64,000 nucleotides of DNA from Microbispora hainanensis (GCF_036186745.1 NZ_CP108086.1:7378001-7442000); one strand, 5' to 3'; positions 18,271 to 26,008 are shown, counted from the first letter of the stretch. Notes: generated by a model from the sequence alone, not told the origin. Made by a program: numbers and translations.

Positions 18271-18301
18271 ATAATAGACGGGCGCCCGACTAAAATGTCA
18301 A
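18271..18301 (-). promoter_or_regulatory. Consensus promoter of the PfkB operon with operator palindrome
   Basis: On the minus strand TTGACA (18301-18296) and TATTAT (18276-18271) are separated by 19 bp, with 6 bp from the -10 to the ATG. The spacer contains the perfect palindrome CGGGCGCCCG (18279-18288). A plus-strand TAAAAT (18291-18296) may be the -10 of the divergent TetR gene, so one bound repressor could cover both promoters. Confidence 0.7.
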
Positions 18302-18316
18302 CCGAGGTGGTGCACC

Positions 18317-18907
18317 ATGCCGAAGATCGTCAATCATGAGGAGCGCCGGGGCGAGGTCGTTGCGGCGGCGCGCCGGATCATCCTGCGCGAGGGCATCGAG
18401 GCCGCGACGACGCGGGCCATCGCCAAGGAGGCCGGCTACTCCAACGGGGTGCTCACGCACTACTTCGCCGACAAGGACGAGATCCTGCTGTCGGCCCTGG
18501 AGGCTTCCCATCGCCGGATCACCGACCGGCTGCGGGAGAAGCTGTCGGGCCGCACCGGCCTTGAGGCGCTGCGCGAACTGCTGCTCGACAACGTGCCGCT
18601 CGACGACGAGCGGGCCGGGGAGACCGGGCTGGAGGTGGGCTTCTGGGGGCGCAGCCTGACCAGCCCCGCGCTGCTGGAGGTCCAGCGGCGGGAGGCCGCC
18701 GAGCTCCGCTATCTGGTGACGAGCCTGCTCAGGTGCGCCGCCGAGGCCGGTGAGATCCGTACGGACGACGACCTGGAGGACGTGGCGGAGCGGCTGCTGG
18801 CGCTCGTGGACGGGCTGAGCGTGCACCGGCTGCTGTATCCCGCGCACGTCACCGCCGAGCGGCTGGAACGGCTGATCCTCGGCGAGATCAACCGGCTGCG
18901 CGCCTGA
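18317..18907 (+). CDS. TetR/AcrR-family transcriptional regulator (BetI-like)
   Basis: 196 residues. The N-terminal HTH (about 10-55) reads IILREGIEAATTRAIAKEAG then YSNGVLTHYFADKDEILL, the usual TetR recognition helix and signature. The C-terminal ligand-binding domain resembles the BetI type. A GAGGTGG ribosome binding site precedes ATG 18317. Divergent from the PfkB/aminotransferase operon across 52 bp holding a palindrome, so local repression of that operon is the likely role; the inducer may be a substrate of those enzymes. Confidence 0.92.
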   Translation: MPKIVNHEERRGEVVAAARRIILREGIEAATTRAIAKEAGYSNGVLTHYFADKDEILLSALEASHRRITDRLREKLSGRTGLEALRELLLDNVPLDDERAGETGLEVGFWGRSLTSPALLEVQRREAAELRYLVTSLLRCAAEAGEIRTDDDLEDVAERLLALVDGLSVHRLLYPAHVTAERLERLILGEINRLRA

Positions 18908-19166
18908 CCGGAGCGCACGGGATCGTCACCTCCCGGTTGGAAGCCCTGCGCCACCTGCGCGACGGCCCCGGAGCTCACCGGGCCGGTCTTGCTGTGCCCG
19001 ATCTCGTTAGGCGGACGCCGTGCCCGGTGCTTATTGGGCGAACGCCGTGCCCGGTGGCCGCCCGTGCGTGAGCACTTCCCGCGCCCGGGCCGCTGAGCTG
19101 CGCCTCCGGCTCTGGGCCCCCCGGAAGTCTGGGCCCCTCGATCTGCGCCCCTCGATCTGGGCCGCT
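18908..19166. other. Intergenic region between TetR and FHA genes
   Basis: No gene seen in the 302-bp gap. It contains a duplicated acgccgtgcccggtg (around 19013-19054) and a doubled cccctcgatctg motif (about 19133-19160), then the terminator hairpin at its end. Confidence 0.45.
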
Positions 19167-19208
19167 GATCCGGCCGCCGGGAGCCGGTGGTCCCGGCGGC
19201 CTCGGATC
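19167..19208 (-). terminator. Terminator hairpin after the FHA gene
   Basis: Perfect 11-bp stem GGCCGCCGGGA (19172-19182) / TCCCGGCGGCC (19191-19201) with 8-nt loop, extended outward by GATCC/GGATC across a 2-nt bulge. It abuts the FHA stop codon at 19210 and lies between convergent genes. Confidence 0.7.
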
Positions 19209-19209
19209 G

Positions 19210-20685
19210 TCAGGCGGTGCGATGGGGCTCGTACCGCATCGTGCGCGAGACGCCGACACGCACGGTCGTGCCGGGCAGGATCGGCACCGGCTCGTTCGGC
19301 GGGATGTCGTAGAAGTTGGGGTCGCCGGGCGGCTGGATCTGGGTGCCGTTCACCGAGCCCAGATCGAGCAGGTTGACGTCCCAGTTGTCCAGGAAGACCC
19401 GCAGGTGGCGGCGCGACACCGAACCGTCCGGGCTGGTCACCCTGGCCGGCCTGGCCTCGCCCGACTGCACCTCGGGCGCGCGCTCGGGGTCGCGGCCCAG
19501 CAGGTAGTCGGCCTCCAGCGGCAGCGCCATGCCGTCGTCGAGCAGCAGCACGCCGAGCAGCGGCCGAGGACCCTTGTAGGGCACCACGGCCCGCTGGTCG
19601 ATCGGAATGCCGCAGACCGCGCAGTAGGGCGCGCGCGGGTCGTTGAAGTGGTCGTTCTTGCAGTCGACGCCGTAGACCATCGGCCGCTGCTCCGGCTCGG
19701 GCGTCGCGTCCAGCTGGGTCGCCTCGCCCGGATCCTCGTCCGCGAGCGCGTGCGGCACCGGCTCGAACGGCCCGCTCGGCGGGCCGTCAGGACCGCCCGG
19801 GTCAAGCGGCGAGTTCAGATCAAGCGGCGGGTTCAGGTCGTGCGGCGGGTTGGGGTCGTGCGGGGCGCCCCGATCCTCGGCGGGCTCGGGCAGCGGGGGC
19901 AGCGGCTGCGGTCCCGAATGGTGTGCCGGACCCGGATCGGGGAGCGGAGGCAGCGGCTGGACGGGCGGCGGCGACAGGGGCTGGGACGGTCCCGGAGACG
20001 GCGCTCCCTGCTCCCCCGACGGCCCGCCGGACAGCGGACCCGAGTACGGCGACACGGGCGGCGGAGGCACGGTCGACGGCACCACGGGCCCACGCGGGGC
20101 GATCGGCTCCGGAGCGCCGATAGGCGGGGGCTGCACGCCCTGCTGCTGCGGCTGGGGCGGGCGCGGGGGCAGCGGCGGGAAGGCGAGGTCGCCGTGCCGC
20201 GTGAAGTCGCACTCCACCCCGGCCCCGGTGACCACACCGCCGTCCAGGCGGGCGTACGGGCTCGACGGGCCCGCTCCCGGCAGGCGCAGCTCGACCCGGG
20301 ACACCGGGCCGTTGACGAGGCGATCGGTCCAGGTCAGCGCGTCGTGCCCGGCGAGACGGACCTCGCCGTCGGGACCGCCCGACACGGTCGCGTACGCGGC
20401 GCCGCTGACCAGCACGGCCACGCCGCCCCCGGCGGGCCCGGCGACCGCGCAGGCCGTCGGCTCGCCGCCGATCGACCTGTCCATGGCGCGCGCGAGGACC
20501 TGGGCCACCCGCCGGGCCAGCGCCCGGCCGTCCCCGCCCGTCGTGGCGGTCTCGTGCAGCGCCGCCAGCAGGTCCTCGACCGGGTGGTCGCCACCGGTGG
20601 CGCACACGAGCAGCAACCCGTTCAGATGGGCGACCACGCCCTCCCCCGGCAGCGGGCGGACCACCCCCACGCCCTGTTCCGTCAC
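19210..20685 (-). CDS. FHA-domain protein with zinc-ribbon-like motif and proline-rich linker
   Basis: 491 residues. N-terminal domain (about 1-165) of unknown type, then a Pro/Gln-rich linker (about 165-330) with APHDPNPP/LDLNSPLD repeats, a CxxC-type motif (VDCKNDHFNDPRAPYCAVCG, about 355-375) that could bind one zinc, and a C-terminal FHA domain with LLGRDPER, VSRRHLRVFL and LGSVNGTQI. The FHA domain binds phosphothreonine, implying it reads signals from Ser/Thr kinases such as the one at 3652, but no direct link is visible. ATG at 20685 follows GGAGGGAGAACTTCTG. Role unknown. Confidence 0.85.
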   Translation of the reverse strand: MTEQGVGVVRPLPGEGVVAHLNGLLLVCATGGDHPVEDLLAALHETATTGGDGRALARRVAQVLARAMDRSIGGEPTACAVAGPAGGGVAVLVSGAAYATVSGGPDGEVRLAGHDALTWTDRLVNGPVSRVELRLPGAGPSSPYARLDGGVVTGAGVECDFTRHGDLAFPPLPPRPPQPQQQGVQPPPIGAPEPIAPRGPVVPSTVPPPPVSPYSGPLSGGPSGEQGAPSPGPSQPLSPPPVQPLPPLPDPGPAHHSGPQPLPPLPEPAEDRGAPHDPNPPHDLNPPLDLNSPLDPGGPDGPPSGPFEPVPHALADEDPGEATQLDATPEPEQRPMVYGVDCKNDHFNDPRAPYCAVCGIPIDQRAVVPYKGPRPLLGVLLLDDGMALPLEADYLLGRDPERAPEVQSGEARPARVTSPDGSVSRRHLRVFLDNWDVNLLDLGSVNGTQIQPPGDPNFYDIPPNEPVPILPGTTVRVGVSRTMRYEPHRTA

Positions 20686-20808
20686 AGAAGTTCTCCCTCC
20701 GGAAACGCCACCGGATGACCGGCACCATCGCCGGCACGCCGTGTGCCGGATCGATCACCCCAGAAAGTAGCAAAAAAGAATGATGAAGCGGCCTGCGGGA
20801 GTGCGCCA

Positions 20809-21012
20809 CGGGTGCCCGGACGGCGGCCGGCCCCCGTTCTGATCTGCGGGAGCACGTGAGGGATGCCCGGGCGACGACCGGCCCAGGTTTCGGTCTGCGG
20901 GAGCACGCGACGGGTGCCCGGACAGCGGCCGGCCCCGGTCTCGAACTGTCTGAGCGCGCGACGGGCACCCAGGCGACGACCGGCCGAGTTTGCGATCGGC
21001 AGCCCGGTCTCC
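20809..21012. repeat. Four-copy 51-bp tandem repeat
   Basis: Units start at 20809, 20860, 20911 and 20962 with exact 51-bp spacing; each begins cgggtgcccg-like and contains gacgaccggcc/cagcggccggcc. The minus strand stays open across the array and would read as four 17-residue AGRRPGTRRVLPQ-type units, but without a start signal or family match I treat it as non-coding. It lies in the 447-bp gap (20686-21132) upstream of the FHA gene; the right end of that gap holds a second stutter of gggccgtttca (21066-21127). Confidence 0.88.
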
Positions 21013-21132
21013 GGGGACCCACCGTACAGACGCGCTGGCCGCCCCGGCGGGCCGGGCCGCTGCCCGCGCCGTTTCACGGACCGCTCCCCGCGCCGTTCCC
21101 CGGGCCGTTTCACGGGCCGTTTCACGGGCCGC

Positions 21133-22302
21133 TCACACACCGCTGAACATGCGGTTGACGTCGGCCGTGGCGAGCACGCCGTAGATCTCACCGCCCCGCT
21201 CGACGAGCAGGTATTCGGGCGCGGGGGCCTCCCGCATGGCGTCGAGCAGGGACTCCCCCTCCAGGTCGGCGCCGAGCACGAGCGAGGGCTCCAGGGAGCG
21301 GGACAGCGCGCCGACGTTCACCCACGGCCTGCGCTGCTCGGGAGTGGCGTTGACCGCCGCCTCGTTGACGATGCCGACCGGCCGCCCGTCGTGGTCGACC
21401 ACCACCATGGCCCCCGCCCCGGCCTCCCGCGCCCGGCGCAGGCCCTCGGAGAGCGGCACCTCGGGAGTGACCGGGATCGCCCTGCGGGCCAGCACCCGGG
21501 CCCGCAACTGCGGCAGCCGGGCCCGCACGCGGGCCACCCGCAGCGCCTGGGAGGCCCCGAGCCAGATGAACGACGCCAGCACCACCGTCCAGAGCATGCT
21601 CCCGATCCCCGGCTCCTGGCCGGACATCAGGTTCATCAGGAGGGGCACGACGACTATCGCGACCGCGACGCCGCGGCCGACCCACGCGGCGGCCAGCGTG
21701 CCGATGCCGGCGTCGCGCTTGGCCTTCCACACGGCGGCCCGCAGCATCCGGCCGCCGTCGAGCGGCAGGCCGGGGAGGAGATTGAAGATCCCCACGATCA
21801 GGTTGGACGACCAGAGCTGCCAGATCAGCACCGGCACGAGACCGTCGGGCGGGCGGAGGAACATGGACAGCGGGTCGACGGGACCGGTCACGAACGCGAC
21901 CGCGGACACCAGGTAACCGATCGCCGCGAGGCCGAGCGAAAGCAGGGGCCCCGCGAGCGCGACGTTGAACTCCCGGCCCGCCGTCTCGGGTTCGCGTTCG
22001 ATCTCCGAGACGCCGCCCAGCATGTAGAGGGTGATCCTGCGCACCGGAAGGCCGTAGTGCTTGGCGACCACGCAGTGCGCCAGCTCGTGGAGCAGGACCG
22101 AGCCGTAGAGCAGGACGGCGAAGACCAGCGCCACCACGGAACTGCCGAGGAGCCCGTATCCGGGGAGACTGGCGGCGAAGACCGGCTGGAAGCTGTACGT
22201 GATGAACGCCGCCACGATGAGCCAGGTGGGCGAGACGTAAACGGGGATGCCGAAGGGCCGCCCCATCCGCAGTCCGGTGGACTCCTTGACAGGTGTGCTC
22301 AT
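21133..22302 (-). CDS. Site-2 protease family M50 metalloprotease with CBS domains (Rip3-like)
   Basis: 389-residue intramembrane zinc protease. Zinc ligands are in LHELAHCVVAKH (H72, E73, H76) and NLLPGLPLDGGRML supplies the third ligand Asp. About six transmembrane segments occupy 20-260; two CBS domains (about 270-389) with VPLSEGLRRAREAGAGAMVVVDHDGRPVGIV follow and may sense nucleotides. Such enzymes cleave membrane proteins such as anti-sigma factors. It is divergent from the RecB-like gene, an arrangement common near trmI/mpa in streptomycetes. Its own substrate is not visible. Confidence 0.93.
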   Translation of the reverse strand: MSTPVKESTGLRMGRPFGIPVYVSPTWLIVAAFITYSFQPVFAASLPGYGLLGSSVVALVFAVLLYGSVLLHELAHCVVAKHYGLPVRRITLYMLGGVSEIEREPETAGREFNVALAGPLLSLGLAAIGYLVSAVAFVTGPVDPLSMFLRPPDGLVPVLIWQLWSSNLIVGIFNLLPGLPLDGGRMLRAAVWKAKRDAGIGTLAAAWVGRGVAVAIVVVPLLMNLMSGQEPGIGSMLWTVVLASFIWLGASQALRVARVRARLPQLRARVLARRAIPVTPEVPLSEGLRRAREAGAGAMVVVDHDGRPVGIVNEAAVNATPEQRRPWVNVGALSRSLEPSLVLGADLEGESLLDAMREAPAPEYLLVERGGEIYGVLATADVNRMFSGV

Positions 22303-22450
22303 GTGCCGCCTTCCCCTCCCGCGCTCCTCGATGCTACGTGCCGGAGCGTGAGATCAGCCTAAGAGCTCGCCCGCCCGTTGCGCACCGTGTGATCGTCGCC
22401 GCGACGTCCCGGGAAGGGCGGGGCGGAAGCGTTCTGTCGGCCCGGTGTCC

Positions 22451-22462
22451 TACAGTTCCGGC
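22451..22462 (+). promoter_or_regulatory. Leaderless -10 element of the RecB-like gene
   Basis: TACAGT (22451-22456) ends 6 nt before the ATG at 22463, the geometry of leaderless actinobacterial promoters. No ribosome binding site is visible. A -35 match is weak. Confidence 0.5.
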
Positions 22463-23323
22463 ATGACCCTCGCCGAAGAGCGCGCCGTGATCGGGGCGCT
22501 ATCCCCCTCCCGGGCCGGTGACTTCATGACCTGCCCCCTGCTCTACCGGTTCAGGGTGATCGACCAGCTCCCCGAGCGGCCCTCGGCCGCCGCGGTCCGG
22601 GGCACGCTCGTTCACGCCGTGCTGGAGCGGCTCTACGACCTGCCCGCGGAGGCGCGGACGGTCGCCGCCGCCCAGGACCTGCTGGAGCCCCAGTGGCAGC
22701 GGCTACTCGCCGAGGAGCCCGACTACGCGGGGTTGTTCGAGAACGACGCGGAGCGGGACGCCTGGCTGACCCAGGCCCGCGGCATGGTCGAGCGTTACTT
22801 CACGCTGGAGGACCCCCAGCGGCTGGAGCCCGCCGAGCGGGAGATGTACGTCGAGGTCGTGCTCGAAAGCGGGCTGCTGCTGCGCGGCTACATCGACAGG
22901 CTCGACGTGGCCCCGACCGGCGAGGTGCGGGTCGTGGACTACAAGACGGGCACGGCGCCGGGGCGCGAGTGGGAGGCCAAGGCGCTGTTCCAGATGAAGT
23001 TCTACGCGCTGGCGCTGTGGCGGCGCAGCGGCCAGGTCCCCCGGATGCTCCAGCTGATGTACCTGGGCAACGGTGAGATCATCCGCTACGTCCCCGACGA
23101 GGCCGACCTGCGGGCGACCGAGCGCAAGGTCGAGGCGCTGTGGGCGGCCATCGAGCGTGCCGTACGCACCCGTGAGTGGCGCGCCCGCCGCTCCCGGCTG
23201 TGCGACTGGTGCGACCACCAGGCGCTGTGCCCGGAGTTCGGCGGCACCCCGCCGCCCGTGCCCGACCGCGAGCCCGGGCTGTCGGCCCGCGTGAGCAGGA
23301 GGTCGGCCAGCGACGAGCTGTGA
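22463..23323 (+). CDS. RecB-family PD-(D/E)XK exonuclease with Fe-S cysteines
   Basis: 286 residues. The nuclease motifs are TLVHAVLERLYD, RLDVAPTGEVRVVDYKTG (catalytic D...DYK) and QMKFYALAL; four cysteines (one in FMTCPLLYRF, three in CDWCDHQALC) form the AddB/Cas4-type iron-sulfur signature. Probably acts in DNA repair. ATG 22463 is preferred over GTG 22445 because a -10 element sits exactly where a leaderless mRNA would start. Same gene occurs near trmI and mpa in M. tuberculosis and Streptomyces. Confidence 0.92.
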   Translation: MTLAEERAVIGALSPSRAGDFMTCPLLYRFRVIDQLPERPSAAAVRGTLVHAVLERLYDLPAEARTVAAAQDLLEPQWQRLLAEEPDYAGLFENDAERDAWLTQARGMVERYFTLEDPQRLEPAEREMYVEVVLESGLLLRGYIDRLDVAPTGEVRVVDYKTGTAPGREWEAKALFQMKFYALALWRRSGQVPRMLQLMYLGNGEIIRYVPDEADLRATERKVEALWAAIERAVRTREWRARRSRLCDWCDHQALCPEFGGTPPPVPDREPGLSARVSRRSASDEL

Positions 23324-23489
23324 CCGCGTCTCCCGGATCTCCCCTTGCCCCAGATCTCCCCACGCCTCCCGGATCTCCCAGACCTCCGGGTCCCCCGGCG
23401 CTCCCGTGTCCGCGTCTCCCGGATCTCCCCTTGCCCCAGATCTCCCCACGCCTCCCGGATCTCCCAGACCTCCGGGTCCCCCGGCGCTC
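23324..23489 (+). repeat. 80-bp perfect direct repeat, pyrimidine-rich
   Basis: Positions 23324-23403 and 23410-23489 are identical over 80 bp, separated by 6 bp. Each starts immediately after or near the recB-like stop and consists of ctcccggatctcccc/agatctccc sub-units, strongly C/T-rich on the plus strand. A third, truncated copy starts around 23496. No gene in the 377-bp gap 23324-23700. Confidence 0.93.
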
Positions 23490-23645
23490 GCGGGGCCGCG
23501 TCTCCCGCGCCCCGGGCGCGTCCGGGGCTGCCGCCTCGCTGCCCGACGCGATCACGTCCGCCCGGCCGAGCCGGAGGCACGCGCACGTCACGTCCCTCGT
23601 CGTGCCCGGCCAGTTGGCCTCCGCCGCTCCTCCGCGAGGAGGAGG

Positions 23646-23700
23646 GGGATATCCCTCCGGGGCAGGGTGGCCTCGGGCGGCGAACGCCTAGATTTGGTAC
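23646..23700 (+). promoter_or_regulatory. Leaderless promoter and palindrome of the DesK-like kinase gene
   Basis: TAGATT (23689-23694) ends 6 nt before the GTG start at 23701, predicting a leaderless mRNA. Upstream, GGGATATCCC (23646-23655) is a perfect palindrome inside a longer imperfect one (ggagg...cctcc) centred about 50 bp before the start, a plausible operator. Confidence 0.55.
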
Positions 23701-24900
23701 GTGCGCACCACCCCCGGCAATATGCGGTCCTGGCTCAGGGCTCGTCCCCTGGTCTACGACTCGATCCTCGCGGTGGTGCTGACGACCGCGTCCCTGGTGT
23801 GGATCGCCTCGGCGGGCCGCGGGGAGGGGGCCGGCTGGCTGCGGCCGGGGACGCCGCGCCCGGCTGACGTGCTCAACCTGGTCCTGGCGGCGGCCTGCAC
23901 GCTGCCCGTGGCCCTGCGGCGCAGCCGTCCCTTCGTGCTGCTGGTGGCCACCTGCGTCCCCCAGGCGATGCTCGACACGCTCGACTACGACCCCGGTCTG
24001 AGCGGGTTCGGCGCGCTCGTCCTGCTCTATTCGGTGGCCGCCTACCGGGGGCTGGCGCTGAGCCTGGTCGCCCTCGTCGTCTCCTTCGCCTCCTACCTGG
24101 CCGGCACGGTCGCCGGGGTCATCACCCCGTCGTGGACCGACCATGTCGTCGTCACCGCCGTCCTGCTGCTGTGCTGGGTGTGCGGCCGGGCGCTGCGGCT
24201 GCGCCGCGCATACCTCGCCGAGCTGGTGCAGCGGGCCGACCGGCTGGAGCGGGCGCGCGAGGCCGACACCAGGGCCGCCAGGGCCGAGGAGCGCTCCCGC
24301 ATCGCCCGGGAGCTGCACGACGTCGTGGCCCACCACGTCAGCGTGATGACGGTCCAGGCCGCCGCCGCCCGCAAGATGCTCGACACCAAGCCCGACGTGG
24401 CCCGGGACGCCCTGTCCGCGATCGAGGAGATGGGCCGTACGGCGATGGCGGAGATGCGCAGCATCGTCGGCGTGCTGCGCACCGACGGCCCGGCAGAGCG
24501 CGGGCCACAGCCGGGCATGCACGACCTGCCCGCGCTGGTGGAGCAGATGCGCGAGGCGGGGCTGCGGACCCAGCTCTCGATCGAGGGCGAGCGGCGCGGC
24601 CTGCCGCCCGGGGTGGACCTGGCCGCCTACCGGCTCGTGCAGGAGGCGCTGACCAACAGCCTGCGGCACGCGGGGCCCGCCGCCCGCGCCTGGGTGACCG
24701 TACGGCACGAGCCGAACGAGCTGAGCATCCACGTGGAGGACGACGGGCGCGGCGCGGCGGACGAGTCGGTGCGGATCGGAGGCAGGGGCCACGGTCTCGT
24801 CGGCATCCGCGAGCGCGTGGCGCTTTATGGTGGAGTTCTGCGGATCGGTCCCCGCACCGGGGGCGGGTTCGAGGTCCGCGCCCGGTTCCCGTTGAAGTGA
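23701..24900 (+). CDS. Sensor histidine kinase, NarL-system type (HisKA_3)
   Basis: 399 residues with about five to six transmembrane helices in the first 170 residues and no large extracellular domain. The dimerisation box is ERSRIARELHDVVAHHVSVM (phospho-His in ELHDVVAHH) and the HATPase_c domain shows EALTNSLRHAG, DDGRGA and GHGLVGIRERV. Partner of the response regulator at 24998. The signal is unknown; kinases of this build often respond to membrane state or cell-wall antibiotics. Confidence 0.93.
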   Translation: MRTTPGNMRSWLRARPLVYDSILAVVLTTASLVWIASAGRGEGAGWLRPGTPRPADVLNLVLAAACTLPVALRRSRPFVLLVATCVPQAMLDTLDYDPGLSGFGALVLLYSVAAYRGLALSLVALVVSFASYLAGTVAGVITPSWTDHVVVTAVLLLCWVCGRALRLRRAYLAELVQRADRLERAREADTRAARAEERSRIARELHDVVAHHVSVMTVQAAAARKMLDTKPDVARDALSAIEEMGRTAMAEMRSIVGVLRTDGPAERGPQPGMHDLPALVEQMREAGLRTQLSIEGERRGLPPGVDLAAYRLVQEALTNSLRHAGPAARAWVTVRHEPNELSIHVEDDGRGAADESVRIGGRGHGLVGIRERVALYGGVLRIGPRTGGGFEVRARFPLK

Positions 24901-24935
24901 AGCCCCCACACGTAGAGCCCCTCCGAGGACAGACC

Positions 24936-25001
24936 ATGACGATCAGGGTGTCCCCCTCCACCCGGCGGCCCGCCGCCCATTCCCAGACAGACGCATCATG
25001 A
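24936..25001 (+). CDS. 21-residue upstream ORF overlapping the response regulator start
   Basis: ATG 24936 is preceded by GAGGA at 6-nt spacing and opens a 21-codon frame (MTIRVSPSTRR...) that stops at TGA 24999-25001, overlapping the regulator ATG as ATGA. Its first 17 nt are an exact copy of the regulator start region (24935-24951 versus 24997-25013). The regulator itself has no ribosome binding site, so it is probably translated by coupling from this small frame. Could alternatively be an accidental duplication of the start. Confidence 0.55.
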   Translation: MTIRVSPSTRRPAAHSQTDAS

Positions 25002-25681
25002 CGATCAGGGTGTTGCTGGTCGACGACCAGCCGCTGCTGCGCACCGGGTTCCGGTTCATCCTGGAGGCCGAGCCTGACGTCACCGTCGTGGGCGAGGCCG
25101 GCGACGGCGCGGTGGCCATGGAGCAGTCGCGGGCCCTGCTGCCCGACGTGGTGCTCATGGACATCCGCATGCCCGGCACCGACGGCATCGAGGCGACCCG
25201 CCGCATCGTGCGGGAGGCCGCGCCGAGCGCCCACGTGCCGAAGGTGCTCGTGCTGACGACGTTCGACCTGGACGAGTACATCGTTGAGGCGCTGCGCGCG
25301 GGCGCGAGCGGGTTCCTCCTCAAGGACGTGCCGCCCGACGAGCTGGTCCAGGCGATCCGCGTGGTGGCGGCCGGCGACGCGATCGTGGCGCCGAGCGTCA
25401 CCCGGCGGCTGCTGGACAAGTTCGCCACCCGGCTGCCCTCCGCCCACCCGCAGGCCACCCCCGCGCGGGTCGACCGGCTGACCGAGCGCGAGCTGGAGGT
25501 GCTGCGCCTGATCGCGAAGGGCATGTCGAACGCCGAGATCGCCGCCGAGCTCGTGGTCAGCGAGACGACGGTGAAGACCCATGTGGGCAACGTGCTGACC
25601 AAGCTGGGGCTGCGCGACCGGGTGCAGGCGGTCGTGCTCGCGTACGAGACCGGGCTGATCGTCCCCGGCGCCTTCTCCTGA
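24998..25681 (+). CDS. NarL/LuxR-family response regulator
   Basis: 227 residues. Receiver domain with LLVDDQPLLRTGF, phospho-acceptor D in VVLMDIRMPGTDG and K in FLLKDVPPDEL; LuxR-type HTH (about 160-220) LTERELEVLRLIAKGMSNAEIA with SETTVKTHVGNVLTKLGLRDR. Partner of the kinase encoded just upstream. The ATG overlaps the stop of a 21-codon ORF, suggesting coupled translation. Confidence 0.94.
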   Translation: MTIRVLLVDDQPLLRTGFRFILEAEPDVTVVGEAGDGAVAMEQSRALLPDVVLMDIRMPGTDGIEATRRIVREAAPSAHVPKVLVLTTFDLDEYIVEALRAGASGFLLKDVPPDELVQAIRVVAAGDAIVAPSVTRRLLDKFATRLPSAHPQATPARVDRLTERELEVLRLIAKGMSNAEIAAELVVSETTVKTHVGNVLTKLGLRDRVQAVVLAYETGLIVPGAFS

Positions 25682-25797
25682 CCACCGCCCTACGACCACG
25701 GGAGGAGTGCGGCGGGCCGGGTCATCCCCTGGTAGCGGGCGAGATCAGTACGGAGGGCCGATGCCGGGCGGGGGCGCGCGCCGATAGCGTCATGACA

Positions 25798-25885
25798 GGG
25801 GCGTGGCCGAGGTGGCGGAAACACGCCCCGCCGGTACGGCTCCCGCGGACCGTCTGGGGGAAGACGGCGGGGGCCGTACCGGCGG
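25798..25885. terminator. Large compound hairpin between convergent operons
   Basis: Arm CCGCCGGTACGGCTCCC (25828-25844) pairs with 25869-25885 over 17 positions with one G-U wobble. Inside is a second 6-bp hairpin CCGTCT (25850-25855) / AGACGG (25862-25867). Just before it, GGGGCGTG (25798-25805) pairs with CACGCCCC (25822-25829), so two folds compete. It lies between the regulator gene and the convergent ABC operon and could be a bidirectional terminator. No U-tract. Confidence 0.55.
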
Positions 25886-25915
25886 AAAGACCGGGCGAAC
25901 AGGCGCGGTGCCAAG

Positions 25916-25992
25916 GAACCGTGCTAAAGAACCCTGCTGAAGAACCGTGCCGAACAACCGGCCGAACAATCCTGCCGAATGACCCTGCTGAA
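25916..25992. repeat. 13-bp tandem repeat, six copies
   Basis: Six units of gaaccstgcygaa type (13, 13, 13, 12, 13, 13 bp) run up to the end of the convergent ABC operon. The surrounding gap 25682-26008 has no gene; a tRNA-like look of the GC-rich block before it was checked and dismissed. Confidence 0.82.
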
Positions 25993-26008
25993 CAACCCGG
26001 TGGGCGGC

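Noticed and set aside
20682-21191. A 169-codon Arg-rich minus-strand protein
   Set aside because: It runs through the 51-bp repeat array and into neighbouring genes, with no ribosome binding site or family; kept only as a low-level observation.
22463-23323. Cas4 nuclease
   Set aside because: The PD-(D/E)XK plus Fe-S cysteines would fit Cas4, but there is no CRISPR locus and this gene is in its usual place near trmI and the M50 gene.
25798-25890. tRNA-like GC-rich folded block
   Set aside because: No anticodon arm, TTC loop or CCA-adjacent acceptor stem can be made; the pairing is a long linear hairpin.
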